This document shows positions 33,655 through 43,259 of a DNA stretch of 49,008 nt, in pieces; position 1 is the first letter of the stretch; the number at the start of each line of letters is the position of its first letter. Position numbers and translations under genes: made by a program. The notes below the pieces were generated by a model, which worked only from the letters and a program-made list of their open reading frames with translations, ran no database searches and was not told the DNA's origin. The DNA is taken from positions 1,895,201 through 1,944,208 of the forward strand of contig NZ_CP083985.1 in the NCBI RefSeq assembly GCF_020172665.1. The letters are read 5' to 3'. This DNA is from [Mycobacterium] zoologicum (lineage in GTDB: Bacteria > Actinomycetota > Actinomycetes > Mycobacteriales > Mycobacteriaceae).

Positions 33655-34050
33655 ATGAACAGTATCCAGGTTGCCGACGAGACGTTCGTCGCCGCATCCG
33701 GCGAGCAGGTCGGTGCCATGGCCGGCGATCGGTCCAACTGGCGGCGGTGGTGGCCCGACCTGGAGTTGGACGTGGTCGAGGACCGTGCCGACAAGGGCGT
33801 TCGCTGGACGGTGGGTGGGCCGCTGACTGGCACCATGGAGATCTGGCTGGAGGAGATGCTCGACGGTGTGCTGCTGCACTACTTCCTGCACGCCGAGCCG
33901 ACCGGGGTCAGCGGCCGTCAGCTGGCCCGGCTGAACCTGCCGAAACTGGTTCACCGCCGCCGGGTGGCGGGCAAGAAGATGGCCTTCGAGATCAAATCCC
34001 GCCTGGAGCGGTCCCGTCCGGTGGGGGTCTCCCCGCTGGCAGTGATCTGA
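33655..34050 (+). CDS. SRPBCC-type small protein (Rv2186c)
   Basis: 131-residue conserved mycobacterial protein with the look of a START/polyketide-cyclase (SRPBCC) lipid-binding fold: VADETFVAASGEQVGAM, NWRRWWPDLELDVVEDR and alternating strands to WLEEMLDGVLLHYFLHAEP. No catalytic residues can be assigned. It stands before another SRPBCC gene, an ArsA-like ATPase and an acyltransferase, which suggests a lipid-handling context (inference). It is divergent from fadD15 across 144 bp. Confidence 0.82.
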   Translation: MNSIQVADETFVAASGEQVGAMAGDRSNWRRWWPDLELDVVEDRADKGVRWTVGGPLTGTMEIWLEEMLDGVLLHYFLHAEPTGVSGRQLARLNLPKLVHRRRVAGKKMAFEIKSRLERSRPVGVSPLAVI

Positions 34051-34085
34051 CTCGCCTGACCGGATCGAAACCGGGCGCAGCGAGG

Positions 34086-34091
34086 TACCGT
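34086..34091 (+). promoter_or_regulatory. Candidate -10 for the Rv2185c-Rv2184c-Rv2183c operon
   Basis: TACCGT, about 48 nt before the GTG at 34140, fits TANNNT. A purine-rich GAGGTAGGGA follows closer to the gene. Confidence 0.4.
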
Positions 34092-34139
34092 TTCTGCCGG
34101 GACCGGCGGTAGGCGCGAACGAGGTAGGGAAATAACCAG

Positions 34140-34577
34140 GTGGCGGACAAGACAGCGCAGACGATCTTCATCGCGGCGGATCCGAGCGCGGTGATGCAGG
34201 TGATCGCCGACATCGGCGCCTACCCGGAATGGGTCTCGGAGTACACCGACGCCGAGGTGCTCGAAACCGACGCCGACGGCTATCCGAAGATCGCCCGGAT
34301 CGTGCTGGACGCCGCGGTGCTCAAAGACACCATGGTGCTCGAATACGACTGGTCGGCCGACCGCCGTTCGGTCCGCTGGACGTTGGTGTCCAGTTCGCTG
34401 CTGAAGGCGCTCGACGGTGAATATCGCTTGTCGCCCAAGGGATCCGGTACCGAAGTCGTCTACGAGCTGTCGGTCGACCTGATGATCCCGATGATCGGTC
34501 TGCTCAAGCGTAAAGCGGAGCGGCGCCTGACCGACACCGCGTTGAAAGACTTGAAGAAGCGAGCCGAGGCTGAGTGA
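34140..34577 (+). CDS. SRPBCC/START-like protein (Rv2185c)
   Basis: 145 residues of the polyketide cyclase/dehydrase and lipid transport family. It begins TAQTIFIAADPSAVMQVIAD with IGAYPEWVSEY, the typical first helix of the fold, and ends in the amphipathic helix RLTDTALKDLKKRAEAE. It probably binds a hydrophobic ligand; substrate unknown. Its GTG start lies downstream of GAGGTAGGGA. The next gene overlaps its stop by 4 bp (GTGA). Confidence 0.88.
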   Translation: MADKTAQTIFIAADPSAVMQVIADIGAYPEWVSEYTDAEVLETDADGYPKIARIVLDAAVLKDTMVLEYDWSADRRSVRWTLVSSSLLKALDGEYRLSPKGSGTEVVYELSVDLMIPMIGLLKRKAERRLTDTALKDLKKRAEAE

Positions 34578-35950
34578 GCCCCACCCAACCAGTGACCCCG
34601 GGGCCGGCGCGGATCAGCCTGTTCGTCGGTAAGGGCGGCGTAGGCAAGTCCACGCTGGCGGCAGCGACCGCCGTCGCGCGGGCGCATGCCGGCGACCGGG
34701 TGCTGTTGGTCTCCACCGATCAGGCGCATTCGGTCGGCGATGTGCTCGGTGTGGCCGTATCGCCCAGCGGCGATCGAGATGCCGTCCCGGTGCTACTCGA
34801 CGAAGGAGAGGCGAAGCTGGGACCGCCGCATAGGCACGGCGGTTCAGCGATCCTCGACGAAGGAGAGGCGAAGCTGGGACCGCCGCATAAGCACGGCGTG
34901 AGCGCCGGCCGGCTTGATGTGCTGGCGCTGGACGCCCTGGCGCTGCTGGAGGCGCACTGGGTGGACGTGGTCGGGGTGCTGGCCGCGAACCTCCCGGAAT
35001 CTGATCTGGGTCTTGTTGCGCCCGAGGAGCTTTCGGCGCTCCCCGGCGTGCAGGAGGTGCTCGGTCTGCACGAGGTCGGCGAGTTGGCCGACAGCGGTCA
35101 GTGGGACCGGGTGGTAGTCGACTGCGCGTCCACCGCCGACGCGATGCGGATGCTGACGCTACCCGCCACTGTCGCGCTCTACGCGGAGCGATCATGGCCG
35201 CGGCACCGCCGGCTCAGCGGCATCGAGGACGCCCGGTCGGCGGCCCTGGTCGGGCTGATCGAGCGGATCAGTGGAGCCGCCGAGCATCTCGCCGCGCTGC
35301 TGGCCGACGACGCACGGGTCGGTGCGCACCTGGTGTTGACCGCTGAACGCGTGGTGGCCGCCGAAGCCGTCCGGACCCTGGGATCGCTCGCGCTGGCCGG
35401 GGTGCGCGTCGAAGATCTGATCGTCAATCAGATTTTGTTGCAGGATGATTCGTACGTCTACACCAATCTGCCCGCGCACCCGGCGTTCGACTGGTACGCC
35501 GAGCGGATCGCAGAACAGCGCACCGTCCTCGACGAGCTGAACCGCGTCATCGGCGATGTGGCCATGGTGCTGGTCCCGCACCTGGCGGGCGAGCCGATCG
35601 GCCCGAAGGCGCTGGGCGACCTGCTCGACGGCAGCCGCCGCCGGGACGGCTCGGCGCTACCGGGTCCGGTGCGCCCGGTCGTGGACCGGGAGTCGGGTTC
35701 CGGACTGGGTGCGGTGTACCGGTTGCGGCTAGAGTTACCCCAGGTTGATTCCGGTGCGCTCAGTCTGGGGCGCTCGGGCGACGACTTGGTCATCGGTGTC
35801 GGTGGTACCCGACGACGGGTTCGGCTGGCGTCGGTACTGCGGCGATGCACGGTCATGGATGCCACGCTGCGCGGTAGTGAACTTACGGTGCGTTTCCGGC
35901 CGGACCCGGCGGTGTGGCCCCTAAGCAGTGGCGAGGAGGTGCGACGGTGA
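34574..35950 (+). CDS. ArsA/Get3-like ATPase with in-frame mini-element insertion (Rv2184c)
   Basis: Deviant Walker A motif VGKGGVGKST (residues 18-27) and VLLVSTDQAHSVGDVLG (switch I) mark an ArsA/Get3-type P-loop ATPase. The C-terminal third forms a small domain like those of ArsA-type proteins (LELPQVDSGALSLGRSGDDL). Residues about 75-109 are two tandem copies of LDEGEAKLGPPHRHGGSAI-type sequence encoded by the repeat at 34796-34898; the flanking sequence resumes at LDVLALDALALLEAHW. At 458 residues it is markedly longer than the M. tuberculosis protein as I recall it (about 380). Start GTG overlapping the previous stop. Function unknown; co-transcribed with SRPBCC genes. Confidence 0.85.
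   Translation: MSPTQPVTPGPARISLFVGKGGVGKSTLAAATAVARAHAGDRVLLVSTDQAHSVGDVLGVAVSPSGDRDAVPVLLDEGEAKLGPPHRHGGSAILDEGEAKLGPPHKHGVSAGRLDVLALDALALLEAHWVDVVGVLAANLPESDLGLVAPEELSALPGVQEVLGLHEVGELADSGQWDRVVVDCASTADAMRMLTLPATVALYAERSWPRHRRLSGIEDARSAALVGLIERISGAAEHLAALLADDARVGAHLVLTAERVVAAEAVRTLGSLALAGVRVEDLIVNQILLQDDSYVYTNLPAHPAFDWYAERIAEQRTVLDELNRVIGDVAMVLVPHLAGEPIGPKALGDLLDGSRRRDGSALPGPVRPVVDRESGSGLGAVYRLRLELPQVDSGALSLGRSGDDLVIGVGGTRRRVRLASVLRRCTVMDATLRGSELTVRFRPDPAVWPLSSGEEVRR
34796..34898 (+). repeat. Tandem 57-bp repeat carrying the dispersed mini-element
   Basis: 34796-34841 and 34853-34898 are the same sequence with one difference, a 57-bp (19-codon) period. The full element runs from GGCGGTTC (34839) to GGGACCGCC (34885), 47 bp, ending in imperfect terminal inverted repeats. 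The repeat keeps the reading frame. Confidence 0.85.
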
Positions 35951-36339
35951 ACGCTGGCGCGCACCCCGATCTGGGCGAGCTGGGGCCCGAGCTGCGGAAG
36001 CTGGCCCAGGCGATCCTGGACCGGCTGGACCCGGCGGTGCGGGCGGCGGCGATGCTCCTCGCGGACAGCGGCGGCCCCGGCAAGTGCCAGCAGGTGTGGT
36101 GCCCGGTGTGCGCGCTCGCGGCGTTGGTGAACGACGAGGAGCATCCCCTGCTCAATGTCATCGCCGAGAACAGCGTTGTGCTGTTCGACGTGATCCGCGC
36201 GGTGGTCGGCGAGACCGGGGGCGGCGATCCGACGCCGCCGGACGGTCCGCCTGAGGGGCCGGGCGGCGGCTCGGGTGATGAGCCGGGCAGGCCGGGCTAT
36301 CAACCGATCCCGGTCGTCGTGGAGACCTGGACAAGCTGA
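35947..36339 (+). CDS. Small Cys-containing conserved protein (Rv2183c)
   Basis: 130 residues. A helical N-terminus (LGPELRKLAQAILDRLDPAVRA in parts) is followed by Cys47, Cys52 and Cys55 in KCQQVWCPVCALAALV, a possible metal site. The tail is Gly/Pro-rich. GTG at 35947 overlaps the ATPase stop as GTGA, and GAGGAGGTG precedes it. The tight overlaps suggest it works with the ATPase. Function unknown. Confidence 0.82.
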   Translation: MNAGAHPDLGELGPELRKLAQAILDRLDPAVRAAAMLLADSGGPGKCQQVWCPVCALAALVNDEEHPLLNVIAENSVVLFDVIRAVVGETGGGDPTPPDGPPEGPGGGSGDEPGRPGYQPIPVVVETWTS

Positions 36340-36446
36340 GGAATTCCGGGGAATCCATGGTGTGAACGATTCACCTTGTGGCCCCGGAATCGGCGGGTCG
36401 GTAATGTTGGCGCGAACACGCGCTCATGGGCTGGAGGGAGGGGCCG

Positions 36447-37181
36447 ATGTGGTATTGGCTGTTCAAGTACGTGCTCCTGGGACCACTGCTGGCCCTGATC
36501 GGCCGTCCCAAAGTCGAGGGTTTGGAGAACATCCCTGACGAGGGCGCGGTGATCCTGGCCAGCAATCACCTGGCCGTCATGGACAGCTTCTACCTGCCGC
36601 TGGTGGTCCGCCGCCGCATCACCTTTTTGGCCAAGGCGGAATACTTCACCGGCACCGGAATGAAGGGCTGGTTCACCCGCTGGTTCTACACCGCGGTCGG
36701 GCAGGTTCCGATCGACCGCAACGACTCCGATGCCGCGCAGGCCGCGCTGACCACCGCCGCACGGATCCTGTCGGCCGGCAAGCTGCTCGGCATCTACCCG
36801 GAGGGCACCCGCTCACCTGACGGCAGGCTCTACAAGGGCAAGACCGGCCTGGCCCGGCTGGCGCTGCACACCGGGGTACCGGTGATCCCGGTCGTCATGA
36901 TCGGCACCGACGTCGTCAACCCGCCGGGCACGAAGATGCTGCGGTTCGGCCGGGTCACCGTCCGGTTCGGCGAGCCGATGGACTTCTCCCGCTTCGACGG
37001 GATGGCCGACAACCGATTCATCGAACGGGCCGTCACCGATGAGGTGATCTACGAGCTGATGCGGTTGTCCGGTCAGGAATACGTCGACATCTACGCCGCC
37101 AGCCTCAAAAACGGCGGCCCGACCCAGGCTGCCTCAGCAGGTCAGCCGGTCGCCCGGTTTCCGGAGACCGCAGCCGGCTGA
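36447..37181 (+). CDS. 1-acyl-sn-glycerol-3-phosphate acyltransferase family protein (PlsC type, Rv2182c)
   Basis: Membrane-associated acyltransferase of phospholipid synthesis. 244 residues with NHLAVMD (HX4D, His41 and Asp46), the glycerol-phosphate block [10 protein letters not shown] and [11 protein letters not shown]. The ATG at 36447 has GGAGGGAGGGG before it and matches the family start MWYWLFKY; the ATG at 36426 lies before that ribosome binding site. The last 40 bp overlap the convergent mannosyltransferase gene. Confidence 0.93.
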   Translation: MWYWLFKYVLLGPLLALIGRPKVEGLENIPDEGAVILASNHLAVMDSFYLPLVVRRRITFLAKAEYFTGTGMKGWFTRWFYTAVGQVPIDRNDSDAAQAALTTAARILSAGKLLGIYPEGTRSPDGRLYKGKTGLARLALHTGVPVIPVVMIGTDVVNPPGTKMLRFGRVTVRFGEPMDFSRFDGMADNRFIERAVTDEVIYELMRLSGQEYVDIYAASLKNGGPTQAASAGQPVARFPETAAG

Positions 37182-38464
37182 TCCGGAGTCCCACCGGCCC
37201 CTCGGGTCGCACGAGGCCCGGCGCCGAGGGGTTTGATCGTCGCGCCGACCGTCACCAGCACCGCCAGCGCCCACCACACATACGATGCGCCGGCCAGTTG
37301 GCGCCACCACGCCGCACCGGCCTCGTGATTCTCGGGCAGCAGCTCGATCGGACTTCGCAGCATCAGCGCCACGCCGAGGGCGCTCAGTGTGCCCAACAGC
37401 ACCGCCCGATACCGGTACCCCAGGACGCCGATGACCACCACGGTGGGCAGCATCCACACCCAGTGGTGTGACCACGACACCGGTGAGACCACCAGTCCGA
37501 ACAGTGCCACGCAGATCAGCGCCAGGATGGGCTCCCCTTCAGAGGGGGAGCCCAGTGCCCGGCGGGCCGCCCACACCGCCAGTGCGAGCACCAACAGACT
37601 CCCCAGCAGCCACAGCACGGAGCGCTGCTGTTCGCTCAGCGACAGCCGGGCCAGCGCACCGGCCAGGTTCTGATTCGTGTTGAGCGTGGCGCCGCCGATC
37701 CGGTCGGTGTTGCGCACGGTGTGCGTCCAGTACTGCCAGGAGTCGCTGGTGGCCAGTGCGAAGCCCACCAGGGTCGCGGCCAGGAACGACGCCACGGTGG
37801 TCAGCACGGCACGCATGTCGCGTCGCAGCAGCAGGTAGAGCAGGAACACCGCGGGTGTCAGCTTCAGCGCCACCGCCACCCCCAGCAGGGCACCGCGCGG
37901 CCACCAGGTGCACCGCGGCACGCAGTCGGCGATCACCAGCGTCATCAGCACCACGTTGACTTGGCCGAAGTCGAAGTTGGCCCAGATCGGTTCGGCGTCG
38001 AACGCGATCGCCGCGGCGACGATCGCTACCGCCAGCACGCCCCGGCGCCACCACAGCGGGCCGCCGCCGTGGGCCGGGCCGACGCGCACGCCAAGTCCGC
38101 TGAGCACGATGGCGAGCGACAGCACCAGCAGCAGCGTGGAGCCGACCGTCAGCGCCACGGTGGCCGCACCCAGCGGCACCCAGGTCAGCGGCGAGAACAG
38201 CACGGCGGCGATCGGGGGATAGGTGAACGGCAGCACGGTGCCGTCGATCTGGGTGTGGAACCAGTCGTCACCGTAGAGCGGGCGGCCGTCTCGCCAGGCC
38301 TGCGCGGCCATCCGGTAGACGTCGAGGTCGATGTGGTACGGCGTGGTGCCCAGCGCCTGCCACGTCGTGTAGCCCAGGGCTGCGATTGCCAGCACAGTGA
38401 CGCCCCACCAAACGGCGACGCCCCCGTGCGGACGGCCCGGGTCGGACGGCCGCGATGTAGTCAT
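37142..38464 (-). CDS. Polyprenol-phosphate-mannose alpha-(1,2)-mannosyltransferase (Rv2181 type)
   Basis: GT-C (GT87/DUF2029) integral membrane enzyme that adds alpha-1,2-mannose branches to the LM/LAM backbone in mycobacteria. 440 residues with about ten helices. The first external loop carries [14 protein letters not shown] with the catalytic-type Asp, then FTYPPIAA; later [16 protein letters not shown]. The ATG at 38464 gives [14 protein letters not shown]; the ORF extension to 39205 is antisense to the next gene. TAGGCT 10 nt upstream may be a near-leaderless -10. A hairpin-forming insert encodes about residues 304-312. Confidence 0.9.
   Translation of the reverse strand: MTTSRPSDPGRPHGGVAVWWGVTVLAIAALGYTTWQALGTTPYHIDLDVYRMAAQAWRDGRPLYGDDWFHTQIDGTVLPFTYPPIAAVLFSPLTWVPLGAATVALTVGSTLLLVLSLAIVLSGLGVRVGPAHGGGPLWWRRGVLAVAIVAAAIAFDAEPIWANFDFGQVNVVLMTLVIADCVPRCTWWPRGALLGVAVALKLTPAVFLLYLLLRRDMRAVLTTVASFLAATLVGFALATSDSWQYWTHTVRNTDRIGGATLNTNQNLAGALARLSLSEQQRSVLWLLGSLLVLALAVWAARRALGSPSEGEPILALICVALFGLVVSPVSWSHHWVWMLPTVVVIGVLGYRYRAVLLGTLSALGVALMLRSPIELLPENHEAGAAWWRQLAGASYVWWALAVLVTVGATIKPLGAGPRATRGAGGTPDQPAAVSGNRATG
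37530..37554. repeat. Perfect hairpin inside the Rv2181-like gene
   Basis: GGGCTCCCC (37530-37538) and GGGGAGCCC (37546-37554) form a 9-bp stem with a 7-nt loop. It encodes GSPSEGEP in a cytoplasmic-looking linker and may be a small palindromic insert. Confidence 0.55.
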
Positions 38465-38553
38465 GTCGCCGCACAGCCTATCGGGTGGCCGGCTTTTGTC
38501 GGTTTTACCGGGCCATGCCGGTGGTGATCCGCGTGTGGCGGTCCGTGAGCGCG

Positions 38554-38559
38554 TACGTT
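38554..38559 (+). promoter_or_regulatory. -10 element of leaderless Rv2180c-type promoter
   Basis: TACGTT ends 7 nt before the GTG at 38567, without a ribosome binding site. Confidence 0.58.
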
Positions 38560-38566
38560 TCATTAG

Positions 38567-39612
38567 GTGCTCGAATGGTTCCGCGACGACATCGTCGACC
38601 GCGGCAGGCTGCCGTTGCTGACCTGCCTGGTCGCGTTCCTGGTGACGTTTCTGGTGACTCGCACGGTGGTGCGCTACATCCGCAGCACCTCCGGGCGCAG
38701 CGAGTACACACCCCGCTGGTGGCAGCCGCGCAATTTCCAGATCGGGTCGACACACATCCACCACGTCGTTTTCGGGGTGGTGCTGGTGATGATCTCCGGG
38801 GTGACGCTGGTGGCCGCGGGTCCCAACAGCCATGAGCCACAGTTCTCCCTGGCCGCGATCGGATTCGGCATCGGCGCGGCCTTGGTGCTCGACGAGTACG
38901 CGCTGATCCTGCACCTGTCCGACGTGTATTGGGAGGAGGACGGGCGAGCCTCGATGGACGCCGTGTTCGCCGCCACTGCCGTGGTCGGGCTGCTGGTGCT
39001 GGGTTTTCACCCGCTGACGTTTCTGTTGTCGAGATGGCAGGACACCTCGTCGCCGCTGGTCCATGTCGGGGTGGTCGCGGGTCTGGTAATGGCTCTGCCG
39101 CTGGGCGTGGTGGTGCTGCTCAAGGGCAAGGTGTGGACGGGTCTGATCGGGATGTTCTTCTTCCCGCTGCTGCTGATCGGTGCCATCCGGATGTCCCGGC
39201 CGCACGCGCCCTGGGCCCGGTGGTGGTATCTGAAGAACAGTGAGCGGATGCGCCGAGCGCTGGAGCGCGAACGCTGGCTGCGCCGCCCCGTCATCCAGGT
39301 CAAGCTCTGGCTGCAGGACGCCATCGCCGGCCGACCGCAGCTGCCCGACGACCGCACCGTCGACGCCGAGCTCGACCGTGAGGTGCGCGCGGCGGCGGCG
39401 CCGACCGAGCCGATCATGATCGGCCGGCCGTTGGTGTCCACCCGGCGCGGCCCCGATCGTCGGCCGCCGCCCGGAAGCGGCCCCCTCCCGCCGGCCCGTC
39501 CGGCGCCCAGTCGGGCGGTTCGGGAGGCGGCGGCGCCGACGATGCCGTTCTCGGTGCCGTCGGGTCCGTTGGTGCCTCGCCAGCCACCGCGCCGGCCGGG
39601 AGGGCCGCCGCG

Positions 39613-39616
<4 letters not shown>
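38567..39616 (+). CDS. Integral membrane protein with Pro-rich tail (Rv2180c)
   Basis: 349 residues. About seven hydrophobic segments up to residue ~215 include [19 protein letters not shown] and [21 protein letters not shown] conserved-looking [10 protein letters not shown] histidine cluster and [11 protein letters not shown] lie on loops and could bind a metal. The last ~110 residues are cytoplasmic, first charged ([20 protein letters not shown]) and then Pro/Arg-rich low complexity, making it longer than the M. tuberculosis protein as I recall it (about 295). Function unknown. It overlaps the next gene by 4 bp (GTGA). Confidence 0.85.
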
Positions 39617-41521
<1,905 letters not shown>

Positions 41522-41522
41522 G

Positions 41523-41604
41523 CTCCCCCCCTACCGCGAGCGGGCGTGTTTGCACACCGACACGCCGCCCGGCGCGTACAACTGTGCGCACTCGCGCCAG
41601 GGGA
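41523..41604. terminator. Interrupted inverted repeat between convergent aroG and pknL
   Basis: CTCCCC (41523) pairs with GGGGAG (41599-41604), CGCGAG with CTCGCG, and TGCACA with TGTGCG, forming a long interrupted stem in the 91-bp gap. The CGCGAGCGGGCGTG half resembles the inverted repeats at 14674-14739 and 48898-48957. Confidence 0.45.
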
Positions 41605-41612
41605 GTAGCGGG

Positions 41613-42794
41613 TTACAGCAGCGCGCCGACGTTGTTGCCCAGGGTCCAGCCCAGGGCGGCCACCAGCCCGGTCAGTGCCAGCACCGCGGCCAGCCAGATC
41701 ACCGTCATGCGCCGCGCATGGGCGCGCTCCAGCATGAACTGACCCAGCTCGATCCCGGCGAATTCGCCTGTCACCAACTCGTATCGGGTGTCGGTGTCAA
41801 CAGTCCAGTCCCGTGCGTCGCGGGGCATCTGCAGGGTGTGGCCGACCGGCGCCACCGGGCTCGGCGGTTGGCGGGGCAGCACGGTGGTGTGCTGGGCACC
41901 GTTGCGCGGCGCCGGCACCCGAAACGCGGGCAGGTTCAACCGGTGGGCGATCGCATCGACCGCGTCGGCCATCTCGAGGCCGTCGGCGTACCGGTCGGCC
42001 GGATCGAGCGTGGTCGCCCGGGCCACCAGCTCGTCGAATTCGGTTGGGACGCCGTCGATCACGGAGCTCGGCGGCGGGACGTCATGATCGAGGCGCTGAT
42101 AGGCCACCGCCAGCTGGGAGTCGCCGGTGAACGGGGTGTGGCCGGTCAACAGCTCGTAGGTGAGCACGCCGACGGCGTAGACGTCGCTGGCGGGCCCGGC
42201 GTTGCCGTCGCGGACCTGTTCGGGGGACAGGTAGGCGGCCGTGCCCAGAATCACGTTCGTCGAGGTGATCCCGGCTGCGGCGAGGGCACGGACCAGCCCG
42301 AAGTCGACCACCTTCACATGGCCGTCGGACGCGATCAGGATGTTCTCCGGTTTGACGTCCCGGTGAACCAGTTCGGCGCGGTGCGCGATTCCCAGCGCCC
42401 CCAACACCGGCCGCAGCACCGCCGCGACGGCGTGCGGCGGCATCGGCCCCCGCTCGTCGAGCAACTCGCGCAGGGTACCGCCCTCGACCAGCTCCATCAC
42501 CAGGAACGGTTGTCCGGCGTCCTGCGGTGTGCCGAAACCTTGGTCGTAGACCGCGACCAAGCCCGGATCCTTGAGTCGGGCGACGGCGCGTGCCTCCAGC
42601 TGGAATCGGGTCAGGAACTGCTGATCGCCGGCGTAGCGAAGGTCCATCACCTTCACCGCCACCGGGCGGTCCAGTCGTTCGTCGAGACCGCGGTACACCG
42701 TGGAGGTACCGCCGGTGGCGATCCGGGTCCCGACCCGGTACCTGCCGTCCAGCAACGCGCCTTCCAGCGCGTCGGGCCCCCACGTGACAGTCAC
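41613..42794 (-). CDS. pknL: Serine/threonine protein kinase PknL
   Basis: 393-residue membrane kinase. The kinase domain (1 to ~270) has the Gly loop TRIATGGTSTVY, VAVK with Lys48, HRDVKPEN (Asp146) and DFG (Asp164). Its activation loop contains ITSTNVILGTAAYLSPEQ with Thr phosphosites. A juxtamembrane linker, one helix near the C-terminus (MTVIWLAAVLALTGLVAALGW in part) and almost no external sensor follow. It starts with GTG just after a TACCAT hexamer. Divergent neighbour Rv2175c is its known phosphorylation substrate in M. tuberculosis. Confidence 0.95.
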   Translation of the reverse strand: MTVTWGPDALEGALLDGRYRVGTRIATGGTSTVYRGLDERLDRPVAVKVMDLRYAGDQQFLTRFQLEARAVARLKDPGLVAVYDQGFGTPQDAGQPFLVMELVEGGTLRELLDERGPMPPHAVAAVLRPVLGALGIAHRAELVHRDVKPENILIASDGHVKVVDFGLVRALAAAGITSTNVILGTAAYLSPEQVRDGNAGPASDVYAVGVLTYELLTGHTPFTGDSQLAVAYQRLDHDVPPPSSVIDGVPTEFDELVARATTLDPADRYADGLEMADAVDAIAHRLNLPAFRVPAPRNGAQHTTVLPRQPPSPVAPVGHTLQMPRDARDWTVDTDTRYELVTGEFAGIELGQFMLERAHARRMTVIWLAAVLALTGLVAALGWTLGNNVGALL

Positions 42795-42800
42795 CTGGTC

Positions 42801-42806
42801 ATGGTA
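42801..42806 (-). promoter_or_regulatory. -10 element of leaderless pknL promoter
   Basis: TACCAT on the minus strand ends 6 nt before the GTG at 42794; no ribosome binding site. It is divergent with the Rv2175c-type promoter inside a 53-bp gap. Confidence 0.6.
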
Positions 42807-42834
42807 GGTGCGCCGGCGACCGGCGCGACGGTTC

Positions 42835-42840
42835 TAGACT
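42835..42840 (+). promoter_or_regulatory. -10 element of leaderless Rv2175c-type promoter
   Basis: TAGACT ends 7 nt before the GTG at 42848. Confidence 0.6.
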
Positions 42841-42847
42841 TCATGTC

Positions 42848-43252
42848 GTGAGCAGCATTCCGGCCGCCGAAGACGTCCTCGAGCCCGACGAACCGACATT
42901 CGACCTGCCCCACGTCGCGCAGATGCTCGGGCTACCGGTCACCAAGGTCCACCAGTACCTGCGCGAAAGCCACCTGATGGCGGTGCGGCGCGACGGCGTG
43001 CTGCTGATCCCGCAGCTGTTCTTCACGCAGGACGGCGATGTGGTCAAGAGTTTGCCCGGGCTGTTGTCGGTGCTGGCCGACGGCGGCTACCGCCCGACGG
43101 AGATCCTGCGCTGGCTGTTCACCCCGGACTCGTCGCTGTCGTTGACCCACGACGGCGTCAAAGAGGTGGTGGTCAACGCCCGCCCGATCGACGCTCTGCA
43201 CGCCCATCAGGCCCGCGAGGTTATGCGCCGGGCCCAGGCCATGGCGTACTGA
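42848..43252 (+). CDS. Winged-helix DNA-binding protein, PknL substrate (Rv2175c)
   Basis: 134 residues. The N-terminal half has a helix-turn-helix: FDLPHVAQMLGLPVTKVHQY and LRESHLMAVRRDGVLLIP. The C-terminal half is helical (VKSLPGLLSVLADGGYRPTE, then AREVMRRAQAMAY). In M. tuberculosis the protein binds DNA and loses binding when PknL phosphorylates a Thr near its N-terminus. The acidic N-terminal segment here (EPDEPTFDLP) contains one Thr that could serve. It ends 7 bp from the convergent mptA gene. Confidence 0.93.
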   Translation: MSSIPAAEDVLEPDEPTFDLPHVAQMLGLPVTKVHQYLRESHLMAVRRDGVLLIPQLFFTQDGDVVKSLPGLLSVLADGGYRPTEILRWLFTPDSSLSLTHDGVKEVVVNARPIDALHAHQAREVMRRAQAMAY

Positions 43253-43259
43253 GGGGCGT

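Noticed and set aside
37142..39205. A 687-residue minus-strand protein
   Set aside because: The part beyond 38464 is antisense to the Rv2180c-like gene and rich in His/Gln/Arg; the mannosyltransferase begins at [10 protein letters not shown].
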